Notes under the pieces: model-generated | What the model saw: the letters and a program-made list of their open reading frames with translations, nothing else | The model's database searches: none | Told to the model about the DNA's origin: nothing | Assembly: GCF_008801915.1 (NCBI RefSeq) | Contig: NZ_VZOV01000033.1 | Location: forward strand, 1 to 42,947 | Direction of reading: 5' to 3' | Source of the DNA: Cupriavidus gilardii | Lineage (GTDB): Bacteria > Pseudomonadota > Gammaproteobacteria > Burkholderiales > Burkholderiaceae | DNA: 42,947 bases | Shown here: positions 23,472 to 30,650 of the stretch, one piece after another | Layout: the number at the start of each line of letters is the position of its first letter | How positions within the stretch are numbered: position 1 is the first letter of the stretch | Position numbers and translations under genes: made by a program

Positions 23472-24809
23472 ATGAGCAACCTGATTCGCAATGCCCAGCG
23501 CGTCGCGCTGGCAGTCGGCGCGGCCGCCGCGCTGCTGGTGCCGGCGCTGCCGGCGCAGGCCCAGAGCGGCGAGCAGTTCATCGCGCTGCCGAGCTACCGG
23601 GTCGGGCCGTATGGCGCCAACGGGCAGTCCTGGTACGGCGGCTTTATCGATTACCTGAACTACGTCAACCTGAAGGAAGGCGGCGTCAACGGCGTCAAGC
23701 TCAGCTGGGAAGAGTGCGAGACCGAATACAACAACGCCAAGGGCGTCGAATGCTATGAGCGCCTGAAGGGCAAGAACCCGACCACCAAGGGCACCGCCTA
23801 CCATTCGATGTCGACCGGCATCTCGTACGCGCTGGTCGACAAGACCGCGGCCGACAAGGTGCCGCTGGTGATGATGGGCTATGGCCGTACCGATGCGGTG
23901 GACGGCTCGGTGTTCCCCTACGCCTTCCCGCTGGTGACGACCTACCAGATGCAGGTGTCGGCGATCGTCAAGTACCTGGCCGGCAAGAGCGGCGGTTCGC
24001 TGGCCGGCAAGAAGATCGTCTACCTGTACCACGACTCTGCCTACGGCAAGGAGCCGATCGTCGCGCTGCAGGCCGAGGCCAGGCTCGGCAAGTTCGACCT
24101 GATCGAGATCCCGGTCGCGCATCCGGGCAACGAGCAGGGCGCGCAATGGCTGCGCATCCGCCAGGAGCGGCCCGACTACGTGATCTTCTGGGGCTGGGGC
24201 GTGATGAACCAGACCGCGCTGAAGGCCGCGCAGAAGGTCGGCTATCCGCGCGACAAGATGATCGGCTCGTGGTGGGCCGGCTCCGAGGAGGACACCGTGC
24301 CCGCGGGCGACGCCGCCAAGGGCTACATGAGCGCGACCTGGAACGTGGCCGGCAAGGGCGTGCCGCTGATCGCCGATATCGAGAAGGTGGTCTACGGCGG
24401 CGGCAAGGGCAATATGCAGGACCGCAACAAGATCGGCTCGGTGCTGTACAACCGCGGCGTGTCGGCGGCGGTGGTCACGGTCGAGGCCATTCGCGTCGCG
24501 CAGAACAAGTTCGGCAAGGGCAAGCCGATGAGCGGCGAGCAGATGCGCTGGGCCTTCGAGAACCTGAACCTGACCAACGCGCGGCTGCAGCAGCTCGGCG
24601 CCACCGGCCTGCTGCCGGAGATCAAGACCAGCTGCGAAAACCACGAGGGTTCGGGCAAGGTCAAGATCCAGCAATGGGACGGCGCCAAGTGGACCGTGGT
24701 GTCGGACTGGATCGAAGGCAACAAGGGCCTGATCCACCCGCTGTTCAAGGCCAACGCGGCGCAGTACGCGAAGGAGAAGGGCATCACGCCGGCGTGCGCG
24801 AAGTCGTGA
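23472..24809 (+). CDS. Periplasmic substrate-binding protein of the HAAT-type ABC importer
   Basis: A 445-residue binding protein with signal peptide (VALAVGAAAALLVPALPAQA, cleaved near residue 30). The type I periplasmic-binding fold shows in IALPSYRVGPYGANGQSWYG and YLYHDSAYGKEPIVALQAEA. It is longer than classical LivK (about 370) and its first strands lack the LivK start; this subclass accompanies CoA ligases. Conserved Cys of WEECETEYNNAKGVECYERL may form a disulfide. The ligand is probably a carboxylic or aromatic acid or hydrophobic amino acid, inferred from the ligase. AAGGAGA at 23459-23465 marks the ATG at 23472. Confidence 0.9.
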   Translation: MSNLIRNAQRVALAVGAAAALLVPALPAQAQSGEQFIALPSYRVGPYGANGQSWYGGFIDYLNYVNLKEGGVNGVKLSWEECETEYNNAKGVECYERLKGKNPTTKGTAYHSMSTGISYALVDKTAADKVPLVMMGYGRTDAVDGSVFPYAFPLVTTYQMQVSAIVKYLAGKSGGSLAGKKIVYLYHDSAYGKEPIVALQAEARLGKFDLIEIPVAHPGNEQGAQWLRIRQERPDYVIFWGWGVMNQTALKAAQKVGYPRDKMIGSWWAGSEEDTVPAGDAAKGYMSATWNVAGKGVPLIADIEKVVYGGGKGNMQDRNKIGSVLYNRGVSAAVVTVEAIRVAQNKFGKGKPMSGEQMRWAFENLNLTNARLQQLGATGLLPEIKTSCENHEGSGKVKIQQWDGAKWTVVSDWIEGNKGLIHPLFKANAAQYAKEKGITPACAKS

Positions 24810-24834
24810 TGCGCATCTTGAAGCTTGCGTAGGG

Positions 24835-24880
24835 GTTCTCCCTCTTCCCGATCTCCCGCCCGGAGCGGGAGAGGGAGAAC
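24835..24880. repeat. CCCTCTCC-family palindrome inside the transporter operon
   Basis: GTTCTCCCTC (24835-24844) and GAGGGAGAAC (24871-24880) are perfect outer arms; CTCCCGC/GCGGGAG pair inside. It lies between the binding-protein and LivF-type genes and could stabilise or shorten the upstream mRNA. Confidence 0.75.
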
Positions 24881-24915
24881 ACCGCCGCGCCCCGCTATCA
24901 CTACCGAGGTCCACC

Positions 24916-25731
24916 ATGACCCTGCTGTCCATCAACAACATCGAAGTGATCTACGACCACGTGATCCTGGTGCTCAAGGGCGTGTCGCTCGACGTGCCGG
25001 AGGGCAGCATCGTGGCGCTGCTGGGGGCCAACGGGGCGGGCAAGACCACCACGCTGAAGGCGATCTCGAACCTGCTGCGCGCCGAGCGCGGCGACGTGAC
25101 CAAGGGCTCGATCGAATACCGCGGCGCGCGCGTGGACCAGCTGACGCCGAACGATCTGGTCAAGCGCGGCGTGATCCAGGTAATGGAAGGCCGCCACTGC
25201 TTCGCCCACCTGACCATCGAGGAGAACCTGCTGACCGGCGCCTATACGCGCGGGCTCTCGCGCGGCGAAACGCGCGACGAGCTCGACAAGATCTACACCT
25301 ACTTTCCGCGCCTGAAGACCCGGCGCAAGTCGCAGGCGGGCTATACGTCCGGCGGCGAGCAGCAGATGTGCGCGATCGGCCGGGCCATGATGGCCAAGCC
25401 CAATATGGTGCTGCTCGACGAGCCGTCGATGGGGCTGGCGCCGCAGATCGTCGAGGAGATCTTCGAGATCGTGCGCGACCTGAACCAGCGCGAGCGCGTC
25501 AGCTTCCTGCTGGCCGAGCAGAACACGATGGTCGCGCTGCGCTATGCGGACTACGGCTACATCCTCGAGAACGGCCGCGTGGTGATGGACGGCGCCGCCG
25601 AGGCGCTGCGCACCAACGAGGACGTCAAGGAGTTCTACCTCGGCGTGGCCGCCAACGATGCCGACGGCGGCGGCCGCAAGTCGTTCCGCGACGTCAAGAG
25701 CTACCGCCGGCGCAAGCGCTGGCTCGCCTGA
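24916..25731 (+). CDS. ABC transporter ATP-binding protein, LivF type
   Basis: A 271-residue ATPase, second energy-coupling subunit. Walker A LLGANGAGKTTT (about residues 35-46), signature TSGGEQQMCAIGRAMM, Walker B MVLLDEPSMGLAP, and the LivF-type LLAEQNTMVALRYADYGYIL. The C terminus is about 30 residues longer than E. coli LivF and ends in a basic tail (KSYRRRKRWLA), as in ligase-associated clusters. The gene is separated from the binding-protein gene by 106 bases that hold a palindromic repeat. Confidence 0.93.
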   Translation: MTLLSINNIEVIYDHVILVLKGVSLDVPEGSIVALLGANGAGKTTTLKAISNLLRAERGDVTKGSIEYRGARVDQLTPNDLVKRGVIQVMEGRHCFAHLTIEENLLTGAYTRGLSRGETRDELDKIYTYFPRLKTRRKSQAGYTSGGEQQMCAIGRAMMAKPNMVLLDEPSMGLAPQIVEEIFEIVRDLNQRERVSFLLAEQNTMVALRYADYGYILENGRVVMDGAAEALRTNEDVKEFYLGVAANDADGGGRKSFRDVKSYRRRKRWLA

Positions 25732-25843
25732 GCGGCGCGCGGACCGGCTGGCCCGCGCGGCGATCGGCGCCGGCAACTTGCCTTGCCCAGCCGCGGCCGT
25801 ATCCGGTATCGCCCGGCACCCATCCTTACCGACATCCGTCACC

Positions 25844-27091
25844 ATGTCCGAATACTTCGACGCTCTCGAGACGCGCGATCCCGCCGCGCGCGAACAGGCC
25901 CTGATGGCCGCGCTGTCGCGCCAGGTCGCGCATGCCAGGACGCACGCGCCGTTCTTCGCCGAGGCGCTGCGCGATGTCGATCCGCAGGCGCTGACCACGC
26001 GCGAGGCGCTGGCCGCGCTGCCGGTCACGCGCAAGGCGCAGCTCGGCGCACTGCAGCAGGCCAGCGCTCCGCTCGGCGGGCTCAACGCGACGCCGCTCGG
26101 CGCGCTGCGCCATATCTACCAATCGCCGGGGCCGCTGCATGAACCCGACGGCCACGGGCCCGACTGGTGGCGCACCGCGCGCGCGATGTTCGCCGCCGGC
26201 TTTCGCCGCGGCGAGCTGGTCTACAACACCTTCTCCTATCACTTCACGCCGGCCGGCATGATGATGGAAACCGGCGCGCACCGGCTGGGCTGCTGCGTGT
26301 TCCCGGCCGGCGTCGGCCAGACCGAATCGCAGGTGCAGGCGCTGTCGATGCTGCGGCCCGCGGCCTACGCCGGCACGCCGTCGTTCCTGAAGATCCTGCT
26401 CGAACGCGGCGCCGAGCTCGGCCAGCCGTGCAGCCTGGCCAAGGCACTGGTGTCGGGCGAGGCGCTGCCGCCTTCGCTGCGCGCCTGGTTCGTCGAGCGC
26501 GGCATCAAGGTGCACCAGATGTACGGCACCGCCGATGTCGGGCTGATCGCCTATGAAAGCGACGGCGGCGACGGCTGGGTGGTCGACGAGGGTGTGCTGG
26601 TCGAGATCGTCGAGCCGGGCGGCACGCGGCCGATGCCGGAGGGCGAGGTCGGCGAGGTGGTGGTCACGGTGCTGGGCAACGAGGACTATCCGCTGATCCG
26701 CTTCGGCACCGGCGATCTGTCCGCGGTCGTGGCGGGCTCCTCGACGACGCCGAGCCCCTGCGGGCGCACCAATATCCGGCTGCGCGGCTGGCTGGGCCGC
26801 GCCGACCAGACTACCAAGGTCAAGGGGATGTTCGTCCATCCCGGCCAGATCGGCGAGGTGATGCGCCGCCATCCCGAGCTGCGCGCCGCGCGGCTGGTGG
26901 TCACCGGCGCGCCGGGCGCCGACGTGATGACGCTGCATTGCGACGCCACGCGCGACGATCAAGGGCTGGCCGATGCGATCGCCGTGTCGATGCGCGACGT
27001 GATGCGGCTCAAGGGCGAGGTGAAGTTCGTGCCGGCCGGTTCCCTGCCGCAAGACGGCAAGGTCATCGAGGACGCGCGCAGCTACGACTGA
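25844..27091 (+). CDS. Phenylacetate-CoA-ligase-like protein with an altered P-loop
   Basis: A 415-residue member of the PaaK-like branch of adenylate-forming enzymes, last gene of the block. The N-terminal helices (ALMAALSRQVAHARTHAPFF), the adenine-binding YGTADVGLIAYE near residue 227, the ribose Asp in RFGTGDLS near 287, the hinge GRADQTTKVKGMFVHPGQI near 318 and the C-terminal PQDGKVIEDARS (candidate catalytic Lys) all match. But the phosphate-binding loop, SSGTTGKPT in PaaK, reads YQSPGPLHEPDGHG here, without the Gly-Thr-rich turn. It may bind nucleotide differently, be a CoA-transfer or regulatory homologue, or have lost adenylation. Convergent with the DUF454 gene, 20 bases apart. Confidence 0.85.
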   Translation: MSEYFDALETRDPAAREQALMAALSRQVAHARTHAPFFAEALRDVDPQALTTREALAALPVTRKAQLGALQQASAPLGGLNATPLGALRHIYQSPGPLHEPDGHGPDWWRTARAMFAAGFRRGELVYNTFSYHFTPAGMMMETGAHRLGCCVFPAGVGQTESQVQALSMLRPAAYAGTPSFLKILLERGAELGQPCSLAKALVSGEALPPSLRAWFVERGIKVHQMYGTADVGLIAYESDGGDGWVVDEGVLVEIVEPGGTRPMPEGEVGEVVVTVLGNEDYPLIRFGTGDLSAVVAGSSTTPSPCGRTNIRLRGWLGRADQTTKVKGMFVHPGQIGEVMRRHPELRAARLVVTGAPGADVMTLHCDATRDDQGLADAIAVSMRDVMRLKGEVKFVPAGSLPQDGKVIEDARSYD

Positions 27092-27111
27092 GCGCGGTCG
27101 GCCAAGCGAAG

Positions 27112-27627
27112 TCAGCGCCGCCGCGGCGGTTCCGGCTCGCTGGACCGCGTGCCCGATGCCGGCCCATAGCCGCCGCGCGGCCGTGTCGGCAGGTACAGCA
27201 GATAGGCGGTCGCCACCGCGCCGAGCACCAGCAGCGCAATCGAGAACACCGGCCTGGCGCGCAGCAGCCAGGCCGTGGTCGGCAGCGAGATCCACATCGT
27301 TCCGATCGCCAGGATCTTGGCGCGCAGCGGGATGCTGCGATGGCGCTGCCAGTCGTGCACGATCGGCCCGAGCCGGGGATGGCTCATCAGCCAGTCGTGG
27401 AAGCGTTCCGAGCCGCGCGCGAAGCAGGCCGCGGCCAGCAGCACGAACGGCGTGGCGGGCAGCACCGGCAGGAAGATGCCGAGCACCGCCAGCACCATGC
27501 AGACGATGCCGAGCGTGGCCCAGGCCGCGCGGATGACGCGTTCGCGGCGGCTGCGCCGGACCTCGGCAATGACGACAGGGGGTTTATCCAGCGGGGAATC
27601 TCCAGCGGTCTGCGGGGACGACCGCAT
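27112..27627 (-). CDS. DUF454 (YbaN-family) inner-membrane protein
   Basis: A 171-residue membrane protein of unknown function. Two hydrophobic blocks at the start (AAWATLGIVCMVLAVLGIFL, then LPVLPATPFVLLAAACFARG) and a pair near residues 105-145. The stretch PVLPATPFVLLAAACFARGS followed by FHDWLMSHPRLGP is the DUF454 signature. The N-terminal 25 residues and C-terminal Pro/Arg-rich tail are extensions. Likely co-transcribed downstream of the nitronate monooxygenase gene, 18 bases apart. Confidence 0.88.
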   Translation of the reverse strand: MRSSPQTAGDSPLDKPPVVIAEVRRSRRERVIRAAWATLGIVCMVLAVLGIFLPVLPATPFVLLAAACFARGSERFHDWLMSHPRLGPIVHDWQRHRSIPLRAKILAIGTMWISLPTTAWLLRARPVFSIALLVLGAVATAYLLYLPTRPRGGYGPASGTRSSEPEPPRRR

Positions 27628-27645
27628 CCGCGGTGGCGGCGACGG

Positions 27646-28623
27646 TCAGCAGGTGGCGCACAGGCGCGCCTTGGCCGCATCGTACTCGGCCTTCATCCGC
27701 GCGACAATCTCGCCGGCCGACGCGATCGCGTCGATCTGCCCCACGCCCTGGCCCGCGCCCCAGATGTCCTTCCACGCCTTCGCCTTCGAGCTGCCGCTGG
27801 AAAAATCCATCTTGCTCTTGTCGGCCTGCGGCAGGTTCTCCGGATCGAGCCCCGAATTGAGGATGCTCTCGCGGATGTAGTTGCCGTGCACGCCGGTGAA
27901 CAGGTTGGTGTAGACGATGTCCGCGGCGGCCGCATCGGTGATCGAGCGCTTGTACGCTTCGCTGGCATGCGCTTCCTGCGAGGCGATGAAGCGCGTGCCG
28001 ACATAGGCGAAGTCGGCGCCCATCGCCTGCGCGGCCAGCACCGCGTCGCCGGTGGCGATCGAGCCCGACAGCGCGATCGGGCCGTCGAAGATGCGCCGTA
28101 CCTCGCCCACCAGCGCGAACGGCGACAGCGTGCCGGCATGCCCGCCGGCACCGGCCGCGACCAGGATCAGGCCGTCGACGCCGGCCTCGATCGCCTTCTC
28201 GGCATGGCGCAGGTTGATCACGTCGTGCAGCACGATGCCGCCATAGCTGTGCACCGCGTCGATCATCTCCTTGACCGGCGCGCGCAGCGAGGTGATGAAG
28301 ACCGGCACCTTGTGCTCGACGCAGACGCGCACGTCCTGCTCCAGCCGGGCATTCGACGCATGCACGATCTGGTTGACCGCAATGGGCCCGACGGTGGCGT
28401 CGGGGTTGGTCGCGCGGAACTCCGCCAGTTCCTGCTGCATCTGCGTCAGCCATTCGTCGAGCAGCTCGGCGGGGCGCGCATTCAGCGCCGGAAACGAACC
28501 GACGATGCCGGCCTTGCATTGCGCCAGCACCAGTTCGGGATAGCTGACGATGAACATCGGCGACGCGATCACGGGCAGCGTCAGGTTCTGCAGGACGGCG
28601 GGAATCTGTTTGGCGGCGGGCAT
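27646..28623 (-). CDS. Nitronate monooxygenase (2-nitropropane dioxygenase family)
   Basis: A 325-residue FMN enzyme that oxidises alkyl nitronates, a TIM barrel. Seen: LTLPVIASPMFIVSYPEL at residues about 14-31, the FMN/active-site stretch VAAGAGGHAGTLSPFALV (the His is the presumed catalytic base), GSIATGDAVLAAQAMGADFAYVGTRFIAS, and the C-terminal WGAGQGVGQID. Start: GGAGACACC precedes the ATG at 28621-28623; the longer frame upstream covers the promoter. A TATAAT and a 12-bp palindrome lie just upstream, implying repression by a TetR-like protein. In this group it is often linked to fatty acid genes; role here unknown. Confidence 0.9.
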   Translation of the reverse strand: MPAAKQIPAVLQNLTLPVIASPMFIVSYPELVLAQCKAGIVGSFPALNARPAELLDEWLTQMQQELAEFRATNPDATVGPIAVNQIVHASNARLEQDVRVCVEHKVPVFITSLRAPVKEMIDAVHSYGGIVLHDVINLRHAEKAIEAGVDGLILVAAGAGGHAGTLSPFALVGEVRRIFDGPIALSGSIATGDAVLAAQAMGADFAYVGTRFIASQEAHASEAYKRSITDAAAADIVYTNLFTGVHGNYIRESILNSGLDPENLPQADKSKMDFSSGSSKAKAWKDIWGAGQGVGQIDAIASAGEIVARMKAEYDAAKARLCATC

Positions 28624-28670
28624 GGTGTCTCCTGAACCTCGGAAGCGATGCGCGGCATCGGCGTTTTTCT

Positions 28671-28682
28671 GAACGATCGTTC
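28671..28682. promoter_or_regulatory. Palindrome GAACGATCGTTC, candidate TetR-type operator
   Basis: A perfect 12-bp palindrome just downstream of the minus-strand -10 (28684-28689) and 48 bases before the nitronate monooxygenase ATG, the position of a classical repressor site. Confidence 0.55.
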
Positions 28683-28683
28683 G

Positions 28684-28689
28684 ATTATA
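28684..28689 (-). promoter_or_regulatory. -10 element TATAAT for nitronate monooxygenase
   Basis: Consensus TATAAT on the minus strand; no clear -35 at 17 bases (ACCGTC). The adjoining palindrome would block the start site. Confidence 0.55.
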
Positions 28690-28760
28690 GAAAACTTGCG
28701 CGAGGCGACGGTAGCGCAACGGTAGAGGCCCCAGTCTAGCGCCCGGTAATCGGCGATGAA

Positions 28761-28791
28761 CCAAAAAAAAGCCCCGCGTCCGGGGCGGGGC
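28761..28791 (-). terminator. Rho-independent terminator after the RlmI-like gene
   Basis: Read on the minus strand: GCCCCGC, seven-base loop, GCGGGGC, then eight T. It lies about 160 bases after the methyltransferase stop and just before the nitronate monooxygenase promoter. Confidence 0.85.
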
Positions 28792-28948
28792 AATTACCAC
28801 GAAGACTGATACATCGACGGCGGGCACCTGCCAATGCCGGAACCGTCAACGGCATGGTAGAGCGGCAATATGACGATCCGGGGACGACCCGGTGACGTCT
28901 CGGTGAAGCGGCAATAGCGTCGGTGCAACGGATTGCGTCCGGACGTGC

Positions 28949-30151
28949 CTACACCCGCTGCAGCAGCAGACCCTTCAGATATTCGCCCTCGGGGAAGGCC
29001 GCCAGCATCGGATGGTCGGTGCCGGCAGACAGCCGCCGCAGGATGCGCGCATCGACGCGCGCGTCGGTGGCGGCGCCGGCCACGATCTTGTGGAACAGCT
29101 CCATGCCGATCGCGCCCGAGCATGAATAGGTGAACAGCAGACCGCCCGGCCGCAGCAGCTGCATGCCGACCAGATTGATTTCCTTGTAGGCGCGCGCGGC
29201 GCGGTCGATATGCTGGGCCGACGGCGCGAACTTGGGCGGATCCAGCACGATCAGGTCGAACTGCCGGCCCTCGGCGCGGAACTGCCGCAGCGACTTGAAC
29301 ACGTCCGCGTCGAGCCACGTCGCACGGCCCGCATCGAAGCCGTTCAGCGCGACATTGCCCTCGGCAATCTTCAGCGCCTCGCCCGACGAATCGATCGACA
29401 CGACCGACGCCGCGCCGCCGCGCAGCGCCGCCAGCGAGAAGCCGCCGGTGTAGCAGAAGCAGTTCAGTACCTCGCGCCCTTCGGCGAGGTCGCCGACCAG
29501 CTTGCGGTTGTCGCGCTGGTCGACATAGAAGCCGGTCTTGTGGCCGTTGCGGACATCGACGTAGTAGCGCACGCCGTGTTCGGTCACCGACAGCTCGGGA
29601 TCGGGCTCGGCGCCGGCCAGCACGCCGGTCACGAGTTCCAGCCCTTCGCGCTCGCGCACCGCGGCGTCGGAGCGCTCGTAGACGTTGGGGCAGCCGGTTT
29701 CCCTGACCAGCGCCTGCACGATCGCGTCCTTCCACTGCTCGACGCCGGCCGCATTGAACTGGCAGACCAGTTGCGCCTGCTCGGCACCGCGCCCGGCGCC
29801 GTAGTAGTCGACCACCAGCCCGGGCAGCCGGTCGGCCTCGCCGAACACCAGCCGTACCGCGTCGCTGTCGCTGACCCACTGGCGGCGATGCGCGACCGCG
29901 GCGGCGACGCGGCGCTTGATCAGCGCATGGTCGACCGGCTCGTTCTCGTCGAAGGTCCAGACCCGCGCGCGGATCTGCGAGTGCGGGCTGTAGGCGGCCT
30001 TGGCGAGAAAGCGGCCGTCGGCGGCGCGTACGGTGATGGTGGCGCCAGGCTCGGCGCGGCCCTCGACGCGGTCGACGCCGGTCGCATAGATCCAGGGATG
30101 GCGGCGCAGCAGGGACTTCTCCTTGCCGGGCTTCAGGGTCAGCGTATTCAT
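28949..30151 (-). CDS. rlmI: 23S rRNA m5C methyltransferase RlmI-like
   Basis: A 400-residue SAM-dependent methyltransferase expected to methylate C1962 of 23S rRNA. An N-terminal PUA-like domain (TLKPGKEKSLLRRHPWIYAT) precedes an EEHEE linker and a Rossmann methyltransferase domain: SAM motif VLNCFCYTGGFSLAAL near residue 230, DSS acid motif, LDPPKFAP near 302 and the catalytic Cys in FTYSCSGAIG near 345. The length fits RlmI (about 396). ATG at 30149-30151. Downstream terminator at 28761-28791. The leader 30152-30336 contains palindromic and tandem repeats. Confidence 0.92.
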   Translation of the reverse strand: MNTLTLKPGKEKSLLRRHPWIYATGVDRVEGRAEPGATITVRAADGRFLAKAAYSPHSQIRARVWTFDENEPVDHALIKRRVAAAVAHRRQWVSDSDAVRLVFGEADRLPGLVVDYYGAGRGAEQAQLVCQFNAAGVEQWKDAIVQALVRETGCPNVYERSDAAVREREGLELVTGVLAGAEPDPELSVTEHGVRYYVDVRNGHKTGFYVDQRDNRKLVGDLAEGREVLNCFCYTGGFSLAALRGGAASVVSIDSSGEALKIAEGNVALNGFDAGRATWLDADVFKSLRQFRAEGRQFDLIVLDPPKFAPSAQHIDRAARAYKEINLVGMQLLRPGGLLFTYSCSGAIGMELFHKIVAGAATDARVDARILRRLSAGTDHPMLAAFPEGEYLKGLLLQRV

Positions 30152-30208
30152 GATTCAGGGAAGGGAGGCCGCGCATCGGCGGCCTTCGGGTTCACCGCGC
30201 GGTTCGCT

Positions 30209-30242
30209 CCTCTCCGGCCTGCGGGACATGCCGGGGAGAGGG
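30209..30242. repeat. Single CCCTCTCC-family palindrome
   Basis: CCTCTCCGGC (30209-30218) faces GCCGGGGAGAGG (30231-30242) across a short loop; upstream of the methyltransferase gene. Confidence 0.6.
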
Positions 30243-30298
30243 CACGGTGGAAACGGGACGGTGCAAACGGGGAGGCGCAAGCGGGACGGTGCAAAAGG
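30243..30298. repeat. Four tandem 14-bp repeats
   Basis: Units at 30243, 30257, 30271 and 30285; consensus GACGGTGCAAACGG, each copy with 0-4 changes. They sit between the DUF493 and methyltransferase genes, directly after a palindrome. Confidence 0.7.
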
Positions 30299-30336
30299 GA
30301 CAGGCTCCGCCGGCCGTAGCCGGCGTCCGCGTCGCG

Positions 30337-30627
30337 TTACAGCACCACCTTGACCATCGGATGCGCGGTCAGCGCGCGATACAGATCGTCGAGCTGCTCG
30401 CGGCTGGTGACCCAGACCGTCACGGTCAGGCCCAGATAGTTGCCGTTGCGCGAGGGGCGCATCTCCATCTTGCCGGCATGAAAGCCCGGGTCGAATTCCT
30501 GCACCAGCGTGACGATGGCCTCGGCGAAGCCGTCCTGCATCGCGCCCATCACCTTGATGGGGAAATCGCTCGGGTATTCGATCAGCGAAGGCTGGTCGCG
30601 CCCGTTGTCGGTGTTGTCGGCGCTCAT
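30337..30627 (-). CDS. DUF493 (YbeD-family) protein
   Basis: A 96-residue ACT-like domain protein. The pattern LIEYPSDFPIKVMGAMQDGF, the central NGNYLGLTVTVWVTSREQLD and the C-terminal YRALTAHPMVKVVL match the YbeD/DUF493 family. GGAGG eight bases before the ATG at 30625-30627 fixes the start; a longer frame overlaps the carboxypeptidase gene end. In many proteobacteria it lies between a D-Ala-D-Ala carboxypeptidase gene and lipB-lipA; here the carboxypeptidase is present, 23 bases upstream, but lipB is not. Confidence 0.92.
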   Translation of the reverse strand: MSADNTDNGRDQPSLIEYPSDFPIKVMGAMQDGFAEAIVTLVQEFDPGFHAGKMEMRPSRNGNYLGLTVTVWVTSREQLDDLYRALTAHPMVKVVL

Positions 30628-30650
30628 GGCGGCGGCCTCCTTGTTGCGTG

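Noticed and set aside
21239..23581. A 780-codon minus-strand frame opposite the permease genes
   Set aside because: His/Gln/Arg-rich nonsense product; the plus strand carries clear LivH and LivM proteins.
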